A DNA stretch of 63,269 nucleotides, taken from positions 1-63,269 of the forward strand of contig JANBVI010000045.1 of assembly GCA_024239075.1 (NCBI GenBank). The letters are read 5' to 3'. How positions within the stretch are numbered: the first letter of the stretch is position 1; every line of letters begins with the position of its first letter. The position numbers were made by a program, and so were the translations under genes. The notes beneath the pieces are model-generated. The model saw only the letters and a program-made list of their open reading frames with translations. It did not search any database and had not been told where the DNA came from. Source of the stretch: Fischerella sp. CENA71. GTDB lineage: Bacteria; Cyanobacteriota; Cyanobacteriia; Cyanobacteriales; Nostocaceae. Below, piece after piece: positions 9,130-19,034 of the stretch.

Positions 9130-9795
9130 ATGAATTTTAGTTCTTTACTCATCACTTGCAAAAGCCTAAGTCCAAAATACCGCACCATTATATCTTTGTG
9201 GTTAGCTACTTTGGTTTTCTTGCTAATGCCCTCTTTCACGATAGAAATACGCATTCTTGCAGCTTGGAGTGCTGGAGTTCTCTGCTTTGTAGCTCTAGCC
9301 TGGTTGATGATGTTTGATGCTAATCTTAGTAAAACTCGCTACCGCGCCCAGTGCCAAGAAGCTGATCACCTTGCTGTTTTTCTACTAGTTGTATTTATTG
9401 CTTTTAGTAGTCTCTTTGCGATCGCAGTCGTGTTAGCGAAACATAAAGATTCTTTCAATCTCCCAGTTGCATTGTCTATTGTGGCAATTTTTAGCTCCTG
9501 GGTTCTGATGCACACAATGTTTACATTGCATTATGCAACATTTTATTACCGGAACAATGACTTAAATTCTGAGGGCGAAGCAATGGGAGGCTTAGAATTT
9601 TCTCATGTAGAATTTCCCTGCTACTTAGACTTTCTCTATTTCACGTTCACTCTTGGAATGACATCCCAGACGTCTGACACACAAATAACCTCGTCTGCTA
9701 TGCGGCGGTTATCACTAGGACATGCAATTATGTCATTTTTTTTCTACAGCGTAGTTATCACCTTAACAGTGAGTATAATTTCCGGGTTATTTTGA
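9130..9795 (+). CDS. DUF1345 membrane protein, copy 2
   Basis: A 221-residue paralog of the preceding gene, collinear with it from the first membrane helix on, and sharing HYATFYYR and FTLGMTSQTSDTQIT. It clearly arose by tandem duplication. The two probably form one transcription unit with the MntP/YtaF-like gene 61 bases downstream. Retention of both copies hints at a hetero-oligomer or distinct specificities, but nothing in the sequence settles this. Confidence 0.8.
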   Translation: MNFSSLLITCKSLSPKYRTIISLWLATLVFLLMPSFTIEIRILAAWSAGVLCFVALAWLMMFDANLSKTRYRAQCQEADHLAVFLLVVFIAFSSLFAIAVVLAKHKDSFNLPVALSIVAIFSSWVLMHTMFTLHYATFYYRNNDLNSEGEAMGGLEFSHVEFPCYLDFLYFTFTLGMTSQTSDTQITSSAMRRLSLGHAIMSFFFYSVVITLTVSIISGLF

Positions 9796-9856
9796 ACCAT
9801 GCGAAATTTTCGTAAAACGGTTATTTTGTTCCCTAGAATGTATCGGAGAATTTAAT

Positions 9857-10582
9857 ATGTATTTGATATCAGCTTTTCTGCTAGCATTTTCAGCAAATAT
9901 AGATAACTTAGCAGTAGGAATTGCTTACGGCTTCAAAAAAATCAAAATTGGTTTAGCCACAAATCTATTCATTGCCTTCATTTCGGGTTTAGGTACTTAT
10001 CTTGCCACATCGGTTGGGGAAGACATTAGTAAAAGTTTAAATATAAGTGTTGCCAATTTTATTGGTAGTGCGGTTCTCGTAGGTATGGGAATTTGGGTAA
10101 TTAGAGAAACATTAAAACGAGAGCGAAAAAGGACGAAGATGCTCTTGAGAATGCAACAGATGCAAATCCCTGTGACAACAAGATTTTCTTCGCCTTCCTC
10201 AAGAGCTGTGATGGAACAATCTCCAGCAATTATGACAGAGGAATTTTCTCAAGAAATTATTCGTGAGTTTTCTTATGAAACATATATAGAAAATCCTGCA
10301 AAAGCAGATATAGATAAATCAGGTTATATTGATGTTCGAGAGTCAATAGCCCTTGCATTTGGTTTAACATTCAATAATCTAGGCAGTGGTATCGGTGCTG
10401 GGATTTCCGAAGTTAATTTGATGGTCATAACAGTTCTTACCTTTATATTTAGTGTTTTGGCAATTATGGGAGGATATGTTTTAGGCGATCGCTTCACTAC
10501 AAGACTACCTGGTTTGTGGGCTGGAACTATTTCTGGATTCCTAATCATTGCCACAGGAATATACGAATACTTTGTGATTTGA
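9857..10582 (+). CDS. MntP/YtaF-like membrane protein with EF-hand loop
   Basis: A 241-residue membrane protein of the YtaF/MntP (LysE-related) type. It has two three-helix halves: residues 1-85 (FSANIDNLAVGIAYG) and ~160-241 (TFNNLGSGIGAG, then YVLGDRF). MntP proteins export Mn2+; YtaF members are uncharacterised. The long cytoplasmic connector contains DIDKSGYIDVRE, a textbook 12-residue EF-hand loop with acidic or polar ligands at positions 1, 3, 5, 9 and 12. This suggests Ca2+ sensing or gating. Membership in an island with three CAX exchangers and a Ca2+-type ATPase fits that idea. It follows the DUF1345 pair closely on the same strand. Confidence 0.8.
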   Translation: MYLISAFLLAFSANIDNLAVGIAYGFKKIKIGLATNLFIAFISGLGTYLATSVGEDISKSLNISVANFIGSAVLVGMGIWVIRETLKRERKRTKMLLRMQQMQIPVTTRFSSPSSRAVMEQSPAIMTEEFSQEIIREFSYETYIENPAKADIDKSGYIDVRESIALAFGLTFNNLGSGIGAGISEVNLMVITVLTFIFSVLAIMGGYVLGDRFTTRLPGLWAGTISGFLIIATGIYEYFVI

Positions 10583-10647
10583 GTTAGGTAGGGTAGTAAC
10601 TAGTTAACTATCAACTTTACAAGTCAATCATGTTAGATTACTGTTAG

Positions 10648-10908
10648 CTAATGACATAACGGAAGTAAATCAATGACATTATTGAAACTTGTGAAATAGT
10701 CTCGTAGTGCCCTAGCAGAATCACCCGTAAACTCTATCCATTCATAATGATAGAGATTGGATGAGATACTATCTTCCTGAAGTAAAGAAGCGCTGGGAAT
10801 TGCGATCAGCAAACAAACACATTCTTCGCCAGAACGGGTTCGACCTTGTAATCGAATAGCGGCAATATAGTTTGTGTTAACTACAATATTGTCAATTTTT
10901 ATGAATGC
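10648..10908 (-). CDS. Conserved hypothetical protein (86 aa)
   Basis: A small soluble protein starting MAFIKIDNIVVNTNYIAAIRL. The internal ATG at 10908 is preferred over the one at 10932 because the conserved-looking part begins there; neither has a strong ribosome binding site. It has beta-strand-like alternation in the first half and an amphipathic helix near the end (SARALRDYFTSF). It resembles short conserved cyanobacterial proteins of unknown function. It is convergent with the MntP/YtaF-like gene. Confidence 0.6.
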   Translation of the reverse strand, partial: AFIKIDNIVVNTNYIAAIRLQGRTRSGEECVCLLIAIPSASLLQEDSISSNLYHYEWIEFTGDSARALRDYFTSFNNVIDLLPLCH

Positions 10909-11599
10909 CATGATTTTTGTAGTCCGAAACAACTTAATCTAAAAACCATGTAAAAATGAGGGTTTGAGTATATTAAATCCAATACCATTAATTCTTGATG
11001 TATATTTATAGAGATTGTAGTCTATATAAATTGCCATCTTAAACAAATAACAGTTCAGTAATTTCTAACTGACTGCTAACAGATACTAATGAGACTTTAG
11101 GATAATTATGATAAAAATGGGTCTAAAATGTGTGTAGCAATCCTGTTTGCATTCTGAAAACTTTTTCACAGGAGTTAGCAGAAGCACAAAACATTGCATT
11201 CATTACAAGGTTACAAACCTATCCGGACTTTGTAAGAAAATGCAAATATTAAGTTTGCATATGCTCTAAGCTACTTTTACAAGAGGTTTACGGTTTGCTG
11301 AGGATTGCTTTACTACCATCTATAACAGAAGCAGCGTTTTACAAGTGTGGGGATGTAAAGGTGTAAATCCATTGTTGTTTGTTATTGGTTAGTTAGAACT
11401 CACCAATACTTAGCAGACAACTGGCTACGGCTGTATATTAACCTGCACCTTTACATTCCATTTTTTTCAAAGGGAACGGGGAACACAACAGTGATCTACT
11501 TCTTATGCCTTGGAACTGAAATAATACGAAATAGCACTCATACAGCCTCAGCTTTTTCCTTGTCTCTTAGGCAAGTAATATTTTTGAACGCAACTTGTG
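10909..11599. other. Intergenic region, inverted copies of an 11-base word
   Basis: No gene seen. GATGTAAAGGTG near 11350 recurs inverted as CACCTTTACAT near 11445-11457, bracketing about 100 bp that could be a decayed miniature element. The rest is AT-rich and unremarkable. Confidence 0.35.
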
Positions 11600-12916
11600 T
11601 CAAGCTCTCATCGCTTGTTTTTTTGTCCATCGTTGCCAACGAAGGATTGCTTCACTGACTCGCTTAGGATCTTCATCTCCAGCAAAACAAATTCGTCTTA
11701 AACGTTCACAAGCAATTAGTGCTTCACCATGTCCTATTGAAGGGATAATGACGAAACTACCGGGTTTAGTGAAAAAGCTTACTAAGTAAGAAACTATACC
11801 TTCAATACCCTCAATATCGGGATGATGATTTGGTTTGAGCAAAGGTTCTGGCGAGAAAATAGCAGTGTATATATTTCCTATAACTAATTCAAATCTAAAG
11901 GGCATTTGACTGCATCTGCAAAGATTGTAAATAAATCCCTCACGACACATCACAGCTACAACACGAGCTTCGTTTATTAAATAGTCATGCTTCCAAGAAC
12001 AAGAGGGAGGAGCGATCGCTAATGCAGCATTGGATGGTAGTAGTTGAATAAAGTCTTCATTGGTGGTATCACCGCAATAAACCATGTGTCGGTCTAGAAT
12101 CCAGACTTCATCAGTGTGTATCTGAATTTCATCGGTTTTAATATTTTTTGATACCTGTTGAGTTGACTTGCCAGACTCTTTAGCTTCCTTGTGGGCTATA
12201 GCATTTTGAACAGCAATTAACTGAAGCTGTTTTTGTTTCTCTCTTGCCTGTGCTGCTAGCTTTTTTTGCTTCTCTAGTTCAGCTTTTTTTTGTTGTGCTT
12301 TAGCTTCTTCTGCTGCTTGTTCTGCTTGTTCTGCCTCTTGCCGTTCTTTACTACCCGCCCTGGCTACTTTCAGTAACGCTGAGGTACTTTTAGCAATAGG
12401 CGTGTTTTTAATTACCTCTTTTACTTCTGGGGCAATGTTTTTAGCAATTTGTTTACCATACTGTAAGGTGCGCTCTGTGTAGCCTATTTCTTGTGCCAAC
12501 TCCAATGTAGTTTTTGGGGGTGGTGAAATATTTTCACCACCTCTTTGAGTAAACTGATTGTCTCCTACCCTTGCCCTCAGCCCCATCCGTTCTAGAAGCC
12601 GATCACGTTCTAACCATAATTCAGATCGTTCCAGAGCATCTAATTCGCTACGAATCAAATTTTCATCGATTTCTGCTAGACGAGCATGATCTTTGTCTTC
12701 GCAAGTAATCACATGACACTCAATCTCTTGAAAACCAATGAGCTTACAGGCGGTAAGACGGTGCAAGCCTGCAACTAGATTGAGATTTTGGTCTAAAGTA
12801 ATAGGGTTTAAAAGCCCATTAGCTTTGATGGACTCCATCAACTCAGCGACTTTATGGTCATTGAGAGGACGCCTGTTAGGGAGAATATTGACACGATTAA
12901 TGTCAATGAAGGACAT
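11600..12916 (-). CDS. ParB-domain protein fused to a degenerate DNA methyltransferase-like domain
   Basis: A 438-residue protein in three parts. Residues 1-105 form a ParB/Srx-like nuclease fold (NDHKVAELMESIKANG, VAGLHRLTACKLIG). Residues ~105-270 include a possible HTH (LAQEIGYTERTLQYGKQI) and a long Gln/Glu/Lys-rich coiled coil. Residues ~275-438 resemble N4/N6 adenine or cytosine methyltransferases, with an opening block like YCGDTTNEDFIQLLP and a final block ending KRVSEAILRWQRWTKKQA. The catalytic DPPY is APPS (residues ~302-305), and the SAM motif, normally FxGxG, reads SIGHGE. Methylation activity is therefore unlikely. ParB-methylase fusions occur on phages and plasmids, so this may be a domesticated remnant used as a DNA-binding regulator, which is inference. 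Confidence 0.75.
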   Translation of the reverse strand: MSFIDINRVNILPNRRPLNDHKVAELMESIKANGLLNPITLDQNLNLVAGLHRLTACKLIGFQEIECHVITCEDKDHARLAEIDENLIRSELDALERSELWLERDRLLERMGLRARVGDNQFTQRGGENISPPPKTTLELAQEIGYTERTLQYGKQIAKNIAPEVKEVIKNTPIAKSTSALLKVARAGSKERQEAEQAEQAAEEAKAQQKKAELEKQKKLAAQAREKQKQLQLIAVQNAIAHKEAKESGKSTQQVSKNIKTDEIQIHTDEVWILDRHMVYCGDTTNEDFIQLLPSNAALAIAPPSCSWKHDYLINEARVVAVMCREGFIYNLCRCSQMPFRFELVIGNIYTAIFSPEPLLKPNHHPDIEGIEGIVSYLVSFFTKPGSFVIIPSIGHGEALIACERLRRICFAGDEDPKRVSEAILRWQRWTKKQAMRA

Positions 12917-13782
12917 AACATTCTTTCTCTATGTAATCCAAAATTTAATCGAAGTGTCATAATCGAAAATTGAAAAGACACTATTACAGGTTTTATAAGT
13001 ATTTAAATTTGTTTTGCACATATTTTGCAATCTTTACTACATGTTCAATTAGGAATTCAATGGTTATACACCTCCAAGTACGAAATACACATTTAACAAC
13101 TATACTTGATTATTAGTATAAGTTATTGTACTGGTATTTTGCTATGAAACACTGTTATTGCAGAGTTTGTTAGTAGATGAGGCTAGAATTGTATCATTAA
13201 AAAAAATGCCAATAAGTTGTATAATTAGTCACTACGACTACTTAAAAAATTAAGAAAAAGTTAAAAATCTAACTGGACGTCAGAAATATGTCATTTTTGT
13301 AGCTAAGTTTAGTTCAGACGGTAAACCCCTGCTTTCACCAAATACTGAATGCATTGCAAGTAAAGTGGAAGTTTCTTCCAACTAATGCAGCAGAGGAAAA
13401 GTAATTATTTACCTGAAAAAGCTTAAAAAGCCTCATTTACAATCAATATTCTTCAATACCAACTCCATAGCTGTCGCTGACATTAGCTTGATTGGAGCAT
13501 TTTGATACCTTCAGTTTTTCTCCTATAATCTATATAAATCTAAATCATTTCAAAATGATATACCCTGATTGACAGATATTCTTGATACTGGTATCTCTCT
13601 TAAGGTATAGATGATATGAAAAGAATTTAGTAAAAGTTATATATTTAATCAGTAATTTTACACTCTGTTCGGAAGCAATCGTTCTTGAGATAGTTGTAAC
13701 AAAAGGCTATTTCTGTCAAGATGTTTGTCAATTTCTTCTGAAAATTATTTTTTTAAACCCAATTGATAAAGGGTAGAACAAT
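12917..13782. other. Long AT-rich intergenic region
   Basis: Divergent spacer between the ParB-like gene and the second P-type ATPase. No ORF with a credible start was seen. It must contain promoters in both directions, but no motif is strong enough to name. Confidence 0.4.
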
Positions 13783-16080
13783 ATGAAATTAGTTGCGGAA
13801 ACAGAATCTCTTTCTTTAGATAAGCATATTGGAGAAATAGATTATCAAATCATTCACACTACTAGCGGTCGCTTCCGGATTAAAATTCCTCGATTATCTA
13901 GAGACCTAGAGTATACTAATCAACTGATTTGGTTAATTGAATCTTTCGACTTCATCATTAGTGTTCGCATCAATCCAGCAGCAGAGTCACTCATTATCCA
14001 TTATCAAGAAAACCTTGTTTCAAGTACTACAGTTAAAGAAAGCTTACTGATGATTATTCAGCAAGCAGCGATCGCCGAAATTTCGACGGAAATTGTCGGA
14101 ACTCAAACAGAATTTCAACCAACGATCGACTGGGTGATAGAGAGAGTTGGGATGCCAGTTTTTAGTTTAGGATTAGCACTCCTAGCTCAACAATTATTAC
14201 CGATTCCGCCTTTACTGCTAGCAGGGGTGGTAGCTGTTGCAGCAATTCCATTTATTCAACGCACACTCGATCTCATGTTGACGGAGCGTCGTTTGGATGC
14301 GGATATTTTGGATATACTCTGGATGAGTTTTTATACAATCAAAGGCGACTTTGTTGGCCCAGCATTAATGGTCAGTCTCATAGAATCAGGAGATGTACTA
14401 AGGGATGCTACCGCCCGTGCTAATGAACAACAAATGTTAGATTTGCTGCAAGGAGTAGACAAGTACGTCAGGATAGAGCGCGATGGACAAGAAGAGCGTA
14501 TTCAATTAAGTGAGGTGAAAAAAGGCGATCGCATCGTTGTCTATGCAGGTGAGACAATTCCAGTTAGCGGTCGAGTATTAAGGGGTACTGCCCTAATCGA
14601 CGAACATAAGCTAACAGGAGAATCTAAACTCGTTTCTCGCTCAGAGGGACAAGTCGTCCACGCTTCTACTTTAGTATTACAAGGTAAAATTTGTGTCCTC
14701 ACAAAACGAACTGGCAAGAATACTCGCCTCGGTTTAGCAGTACAACTGATGCAATCTGCGCCAGTACATGATACTCGCGTGGAAGATTACGCCTCTAAAA
14801 TCGCTAATGCCCTAATTGCACCGACATTGTTATTAAGTGGAGTTATTTTTGCCCTAACGCGAGATGTATCGAGGGCGCTTGCTCCCCTACACCTTGATTT
14901 TGGACACGCAATTCGGATTGCTGTTCCCACCACTGCGCTTGCAGCAGTCACCTATGCTGCTCGTCAGGGAATTTACATCCGCAGCGGTCGAGCTTTAGAA
15001 ATGCTAGCACGTCTAGATACCGTCGTCTTTGACAAAACTGGAACACTAACTCAAGGAAATGCAGCAGTCGTGGCGATTGAAACCGCACACGAGCAAATTT
15101 CGCCTCAGGAAATCCTAGCGCTTGCTGCTTCTGCCGAACAAGGTAATTCCCACCCCGTTGCTGATGCCATTATTCGCCGCGCTGAAGAACATGGAGTTGA
15201 AATCAAACCTTCTACAACCAAAGACTATCGTATTGGTTTAGGAATTGTTGCCCTAATTGAGGATACAAAAGTTTTAGTGGGTAGCGAATTGCTCCTGCAA
15301 CAAGAGGGTATTAATTTAGATGTCATTCACAAAAAATATCCAAACTTGAAAACAAGCACTTACTCCCTTGTTTATGTGGCTAAGAATAATCAATTACTGG
15401 GAGTTATTTTGTTTACTGATCCTCTGCGTCCAGAAAGTACAAAAGTTGTTGAATCTTTACAATGTCAGGGTATGACAACTTACATGTTAACAGGAGATAA
15501 TCAACGTGTTGCCAATCATGTCGGGACTCAATTAGGTATCAGCCAGGATCACACTTATGCTCAAGTATTCCCTGACAAAAAAGTTGAAGTTATTTGTAGT
15601 TTAAAAGACAAAGGGCAGACGGTTGCATTTGTTGGTGAAGGTATTAACGATGCTGCTGCCCTTGCTCATGCCGATGTCTCAATATCTTTTCTGGAAGGCA
15701 GCGATATTGCCCGAGAAACGGCTGATGTCGTACTTTTGGAAAACGATCTGCGAGGCATTACCCATGCCATTGCCATTGCGAAACGGGCAATGGAAATTAT
15801 TTATCAAAATACAGCGATCGCTGCAATTCCCAATATTAGCGTTGTCCTAGCAGGAGTTTTATTCGCTCTAGATCCAGTACTAGGAGTCATTATCAGCAAT
15901 GGTTCAGCTTTACTAGCAGAACTAAACAGCTTCCGACCTCTATTTGAACCTGACACAGACCCCAACTCGTATGTAGTAGACGAATCTTTAATCTCTACGT
16001 TCGCTAATTCTCAGGAAGCCCATAATTCCAGCTACACCAAAAATAAGAAAACTATTATTTCTGATTTATTGCCTACTTAA
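13783..16080 (+). CDS. P1-type ATPase with variant GEGIND hinge
   Basis: A 765-residue heavy-metal-ATPase-like pump. Residues ~20-95 form an HMA-like domain without CxxC. The actuator has TGES, the phosphorylation site is DKTGTLT at D417, and the N domain has the HP motif (SHPVADAI). The hinge, however, reads GEGIND with E619 where the Mg2+-binding Asp of GDGIND is expected; activity may be reduced. In the helix that normally holds CPC the sequence is IRIAVPTTALAA, with no Cys, so it does not match the usual Cu, Zn/Cd or Co classes I know. Unlike its relatives at 3926 and 19334 it lacks the C-terminal HTH-like tail. Substrate unknown. A preceding 866-bp spacer suggests its own promoter. Confidence 0.85.
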   Translation: MKLVAETESLSLDKHIGEIDYQIIHTTSGRFRIKIPRLSRDLEYTNQLIWLIESFDFIISVRINPAAESLIIHYQENLVSSTTVKESLLMIIQQAAIAEISTEIVGTQTEFQPTIDWVIERVGMPVFSLGLALLAQQLLPIPPLLLAGVVAVAAIPFIQRTLDLMLTERRLDADILDILWMSFYTIKGDFVGPALMVSLIESGDVLRDATARANEQQMLDLLQGVDKYVRIERDGQEERIQLSEVKKGDRIVVYAGETIPVSGRVLRGTALIDEHKLTGESKLVSRSEGQVVHASTLVLQGKICVLTKRTGKNTRLGLAVQLMQSAPVHDTRVEDYASKIANALIAPTLLLSGVIFALTRDVSRALAPLHLDFGHAIRIAVPTTALAAVTYAARQGIYIRSGRALEMLARLDTVVFDKTGTLTQGNAAVVAIETAHEQISPQEILALAASAEQGNSHPVADAIIRRAEEHGVEIKPSTTKDYRIGLGIVALIEDTKVLVGSELLLQQEGINLDVIHKKYPNLKTSTYSLVYVAKNNQLLGVILFTDPLRPESTKVVESLQCQGMTTYMLTGDNQRVANHVGTQLGISQDHTYAQVFPDKKVEVICSLKDKGQTVAFVGEGINDAAALAHADVSISFLEGSDIARETADVVLLENDLRGITHAIAIAKRAMEIIYQNTAIAAIPNISVVLAGVLFALDPVLGVIISNGSALLAELNSFRPLFEPDTDPNSYVVDESLISTFANSQEAHNSSYTKNKKTIISDLLPT

Positions 16081-16332
16081 AACATAAAATATGTGAGAAT
16101 TATAGAGATGGTACAAGCAAGTCAATCAATATTGGATTTTAGATTCGCGATTATTAGATAGACTGTACGCCATTTATAGGATGCAGCTTGGAGATTTTAG
16201 AGCCAGCGATTTTAGATTTGTGCCGCCTTTCTTCCGGTGGGACATAAACCAAAAACCTCAATCTAAAATCCGCAATCCAAAATCTAAAATTGGCACGATC
16301 AAAGATTTAACTTAGGTAAAGAGGTTATCATC

Positions 16333-17634
16333 ATGCCTCGCTGCCCCGTCTGTCAAAGTAAGTACGTTCACAACAAAGACGATTATTGTCCTTGCTGTAA
16401 TTGGAATTTGCCACCTTACCCATTTCCTATGGGGTGGATTCCCGAAATTGTTCAAAAAGAAAACATCAGATTGGCTTGGGCGAAACAAATATGGACAGCC
16501 TTTAAGTTAGCCCAAGAACGATTCAAGCAAGCACAGATGCAGCTTGAGGAAGCAAAGCAACGTGCATCACAAATTAGTTTGCAGTTTGAACAAAGCTATC
16601 AAGAACGATCTGCTCTTACCGAAACTTTACACAAACAAGAAGCTAAACTTACACTCTTACAGGAGCAGTTGCAGCAATCGGCTCGACAGATGGCGCAACT
16701 GCGAACTGAACTAGATGACATTAAACAAGAGCGCAAGCACAAGCACACAATAGTGCCCCACTTCCAATTACAGAAAGTTTCTTCATCAGTCAAATTACAA
16801 GAGTTTAGCTTTGAAGTTGTCACCTTAAACCAGTTGGGACAACCAATCAACTGTTCTATCAACAAGGCACAATATTTTCAAGACCATCTGGGAAATAGTG
16901 TCTTTCTGGATATGGTTTACATCCCAGGAGGAACATTTTTGATGGGATCTCCTGAAGATGAATTAAATCGAGAGAGTAATGAAGGACCCCAACATCCAAT
17001 CGCCCTCCAACCTTTCTATCTCAGCAGATATCCCATTACTCAAGCCCAGTGGAGGGAAATTGCCCAACTTCCCCAAATCAACAGATACCTCAACCCAGAT
17101 CCCTCCAATTTCAAACATCCAGATATTCCGGTCGAAAAAGTTTGCTGGTATGATGCTGTTGAGTTTTGTGCAAGACTTTCCCAACTCACAGCCCATAGTT
17201 ATCGACTACCAAGTGAAGCAGAGTGGGAATTTGCCTGTCGCGCTGGAACTACAACTCCTTTCCACTTTGGTGAAACCATAACCTCTAACCTCGCTAATTA
17301 TGACGGTAGCTATATTTACGCTTCTGGAGCAGAAGGACCATATCGCCAACAAACTACTCCTGTTGGGTGTTTCCAAATAGCCAATGCTTTTGGACTATCT
17401 GACTTACACGGCAATGTCTGGGAATGGTGTGCTGATTCTTGGCATGAAAACTATCAAGATGCTCCCTCTGATGGCAGTATTTGGCAGTTGGATAAGTCTA
17501 ATAACTGTCGTGTATTGCGAGGTGGAGCGTGGTATTGCCTCCCTGCCCTCTGCCGTTCAGCCCAACGGCACTGGGATCAGGCAGATCATGCAGGTAGTGG
17601 TACGGGTTTTCGAGTAGCTTGTTTTGCAAGCTAA
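16333..17634 (+). CDS. Zinc-ribbon, coiled-coil, FGE/SUMF1-domain protein
   Basis: A 433-residue protein. The N terminus is a zinc ribbon with C4, C7, C19 and C22 (MPRCPVC, then YCPCC). Residues ~50-135 form a Gln/Glu-rich coiled coil. Residues ~185-433 are a formylglycine-generating-enzyme/SUMF1 domain with MVYIPGGTFLMGSP, YRLPSEAEWEFACRAG, GNVWEWCADSW and CRVLRGGAW. True FGE oxidises sulfatase Cys; many cyanobacterial members instead act in signalling or binding, often beside Ser/Thr kinases. No sulfatase or kinase is nearby. A short spacer with CCAAAATCTAAAAT-type repeats separates it from the ATPase upstream. Domain assignment is firm; function is open. Confidence 0.85.
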   Translation: MPRCPVCQSKYVHNKDDYCPCCNWNLPPYPFPMGWIPEIVQKENIRLAWAKQIWTAFKLAQERFKQAQMQLEEAKQRASQISLQFEQSYQERSALTETLHKQEAKLTLLQEQLQQSARQMAQLRTELDDIKQERKHKHTIVPHFQLQKVSSSVKLQEFSFEVVTLNQLGQPINCSINKAQYFQDHLGNSVFLDMVYIPGGTFLMGSPEDELNRESNEGPQHPIALQPFYLSRYPITQAQWREIAQLPQINRYLNPDPSNFKHPDIPVEKVCWYDAVEFCARLSQLTAHSYRLPSEAEWEFACRAGTTTPFHFGETITSNLANYDGSYIYASGAEGPYRQQTTPVGCFQIANAFGLSDLHGNVWEWCADSWHENYQDAPSDGSIWQLDKSNNCRVLRGGAWYCLPALCRSAQRHWDQADHAGSGTGFRVACFAS

Positions 17635-17938
17635 ATAATCATGATTGAATAGTTATTTATCCTTAATTTATGATATAAAAAAATTGAGAGTAAAACTGTA
17701 GAAGCCAAATTTTTTAAAAATCACTTTCAAAAGCAACTACTTAGCTGCTTTTCCTTGTAGATTTTCTAGTTTTGTCCAACAATTACCTATTTAGCTTGTA
17801 TCTTGTCGTCAGCAATATCTAAGTTTCATAGATATATATTTATGCAACTTGATATTGACTGACTAAAATTTGTCATCTTTTTACCTAACTCTAAGCTGGG
17901 ATAAAGATGATAAGCTTCTATTTTCTACTTTTCAATAG
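17635..17938. other. Short AT-rich intergenic region
   Basis: No gene or clear structured element seen; probably the promoter of the Nif11-like gene. Confidence 0.4.
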
Positions 17939-18184
17939 ATGAAAGTGAGGATAAACGTGTCGCCACAACAAGTACAACAATTGCATCAACTCAAGCAATT
18001 TCATCAACTAATTCTTCAAGATTCCTCTTTAAAAGAGCGTTTAAAAGTAGCGACAGATCAAGCCAGTCTCGTAAGAATAGCTGTACAGTTAGGAACCGAA
18101 CTCGGTTATAGTTTTACCTACCAAGAAGTCGAGGTATATATCGACCAAAATATATTAACTTTGATGAGACAATTTTTATTCTAA
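17939..18184 (+). CDS. Nif11-like domain protein
   Basis: An 81-residue protein matching the Nif11 pattern: a helical LKQFHQLILQDSSLKERL, then a spacer, then LGYSFTYQEVEVYI. Nif11 domains occur as nitrogen-fixation-associated proteins and as leader peptides of ribosomally made natural products. No double-Gly leader cleavage site is followed by a Cys-rich core, so this looks like a free-standing domain and not a precursor. A GTG at 17957 preceded by AGTGAGG is a good alternative start. A strong terminator follows at 18230-18258, showing a monocistronic unit. Confidence 0.65.
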   Translation: MKVRINVSPQQVQQLHQLKQFHQLILQDSSLKERLKVATDQASLVRIAVQLGTELGYSFTYQEVEVYIDQNILTLMRQFLF

Positions 18185-18229
18185 TATCATCCATTGATAA
18201 ATTTTCGCCATCAAAAACTTAATTTATCT

Positions 18230-18258
18230 AAAGCCTGCTGATGCAGGCTTTGTTTTTA
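18230..18258 (+). terminator. Rho-independent terminator of the Nif11-like gene
   Basis: A perfect 9-bp stem (AAAGCCTGC with GCAGGCTTT), a 4-base loop and then TGTTTTTA. It starts 46 bases after the Nif11-like stop codon. Confidence 0.75.
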
Positions 18259-19034
18259 TAGTCACCATTTTGATTTGTAAAAGTCTACTCTCCTAATCTG
18301 GCTCTGAATTTAAAATAACTATAGAGATTCTTGATAGTTTTCATTAGAACTATTGCCAAATTTATTCCCACACTCCTTTATTTCACACTTGGAACATAAG
18401 AAAAAATAATATTTATGCAAGAGGAATCTCATACTGTATGATCGCAGAAACTTTTACTATTTCTACTATATGTGAATAAAACCAAGTAAAAGCATTATTT
18501 TTTCAAAAAATTGGTATATTTATCTTTAAATAATCGATGTTCGGTATTTATTTGCTCATCCTATCCTAGTGAAAAGTTTCCCATGCTGTTCATTACTACT
18601 CTAAGCAATAAAAATTTTCCTGCTCAAAAAATTATAATCATTGATAATTTCATATGCTGAATTTAAAATTTCTTCTAAAATCGATGACTTCCTTAAAATA
18701 AACTTAATAAAACTTTCTATCTTTTATGTGATTTTTTATGTAAACTCTTTTGTAATTAGAGATATAGAGATAGCCTCAAAGTATAAACACACATCACACT
18801 TCTACGCATAAATCATTGCTTGTGGAATGGTTATCTCACTTGTATTCATTTTTGGGATGACTGTTTAACTCGTCTCAAAAAATAAGATTGCCAAAGCTTT
18901 TATATTGCTTAGGTTTTGGTAATTCGATGATTGTCTAACTATAAGAGTCATCAACTTCTTTTATAGTACCACAAAAACGTCAATTAAATTAGAAAAATGA
19001 CTTGATTTATTCAATACTTAAGGGATCTCCAGAA

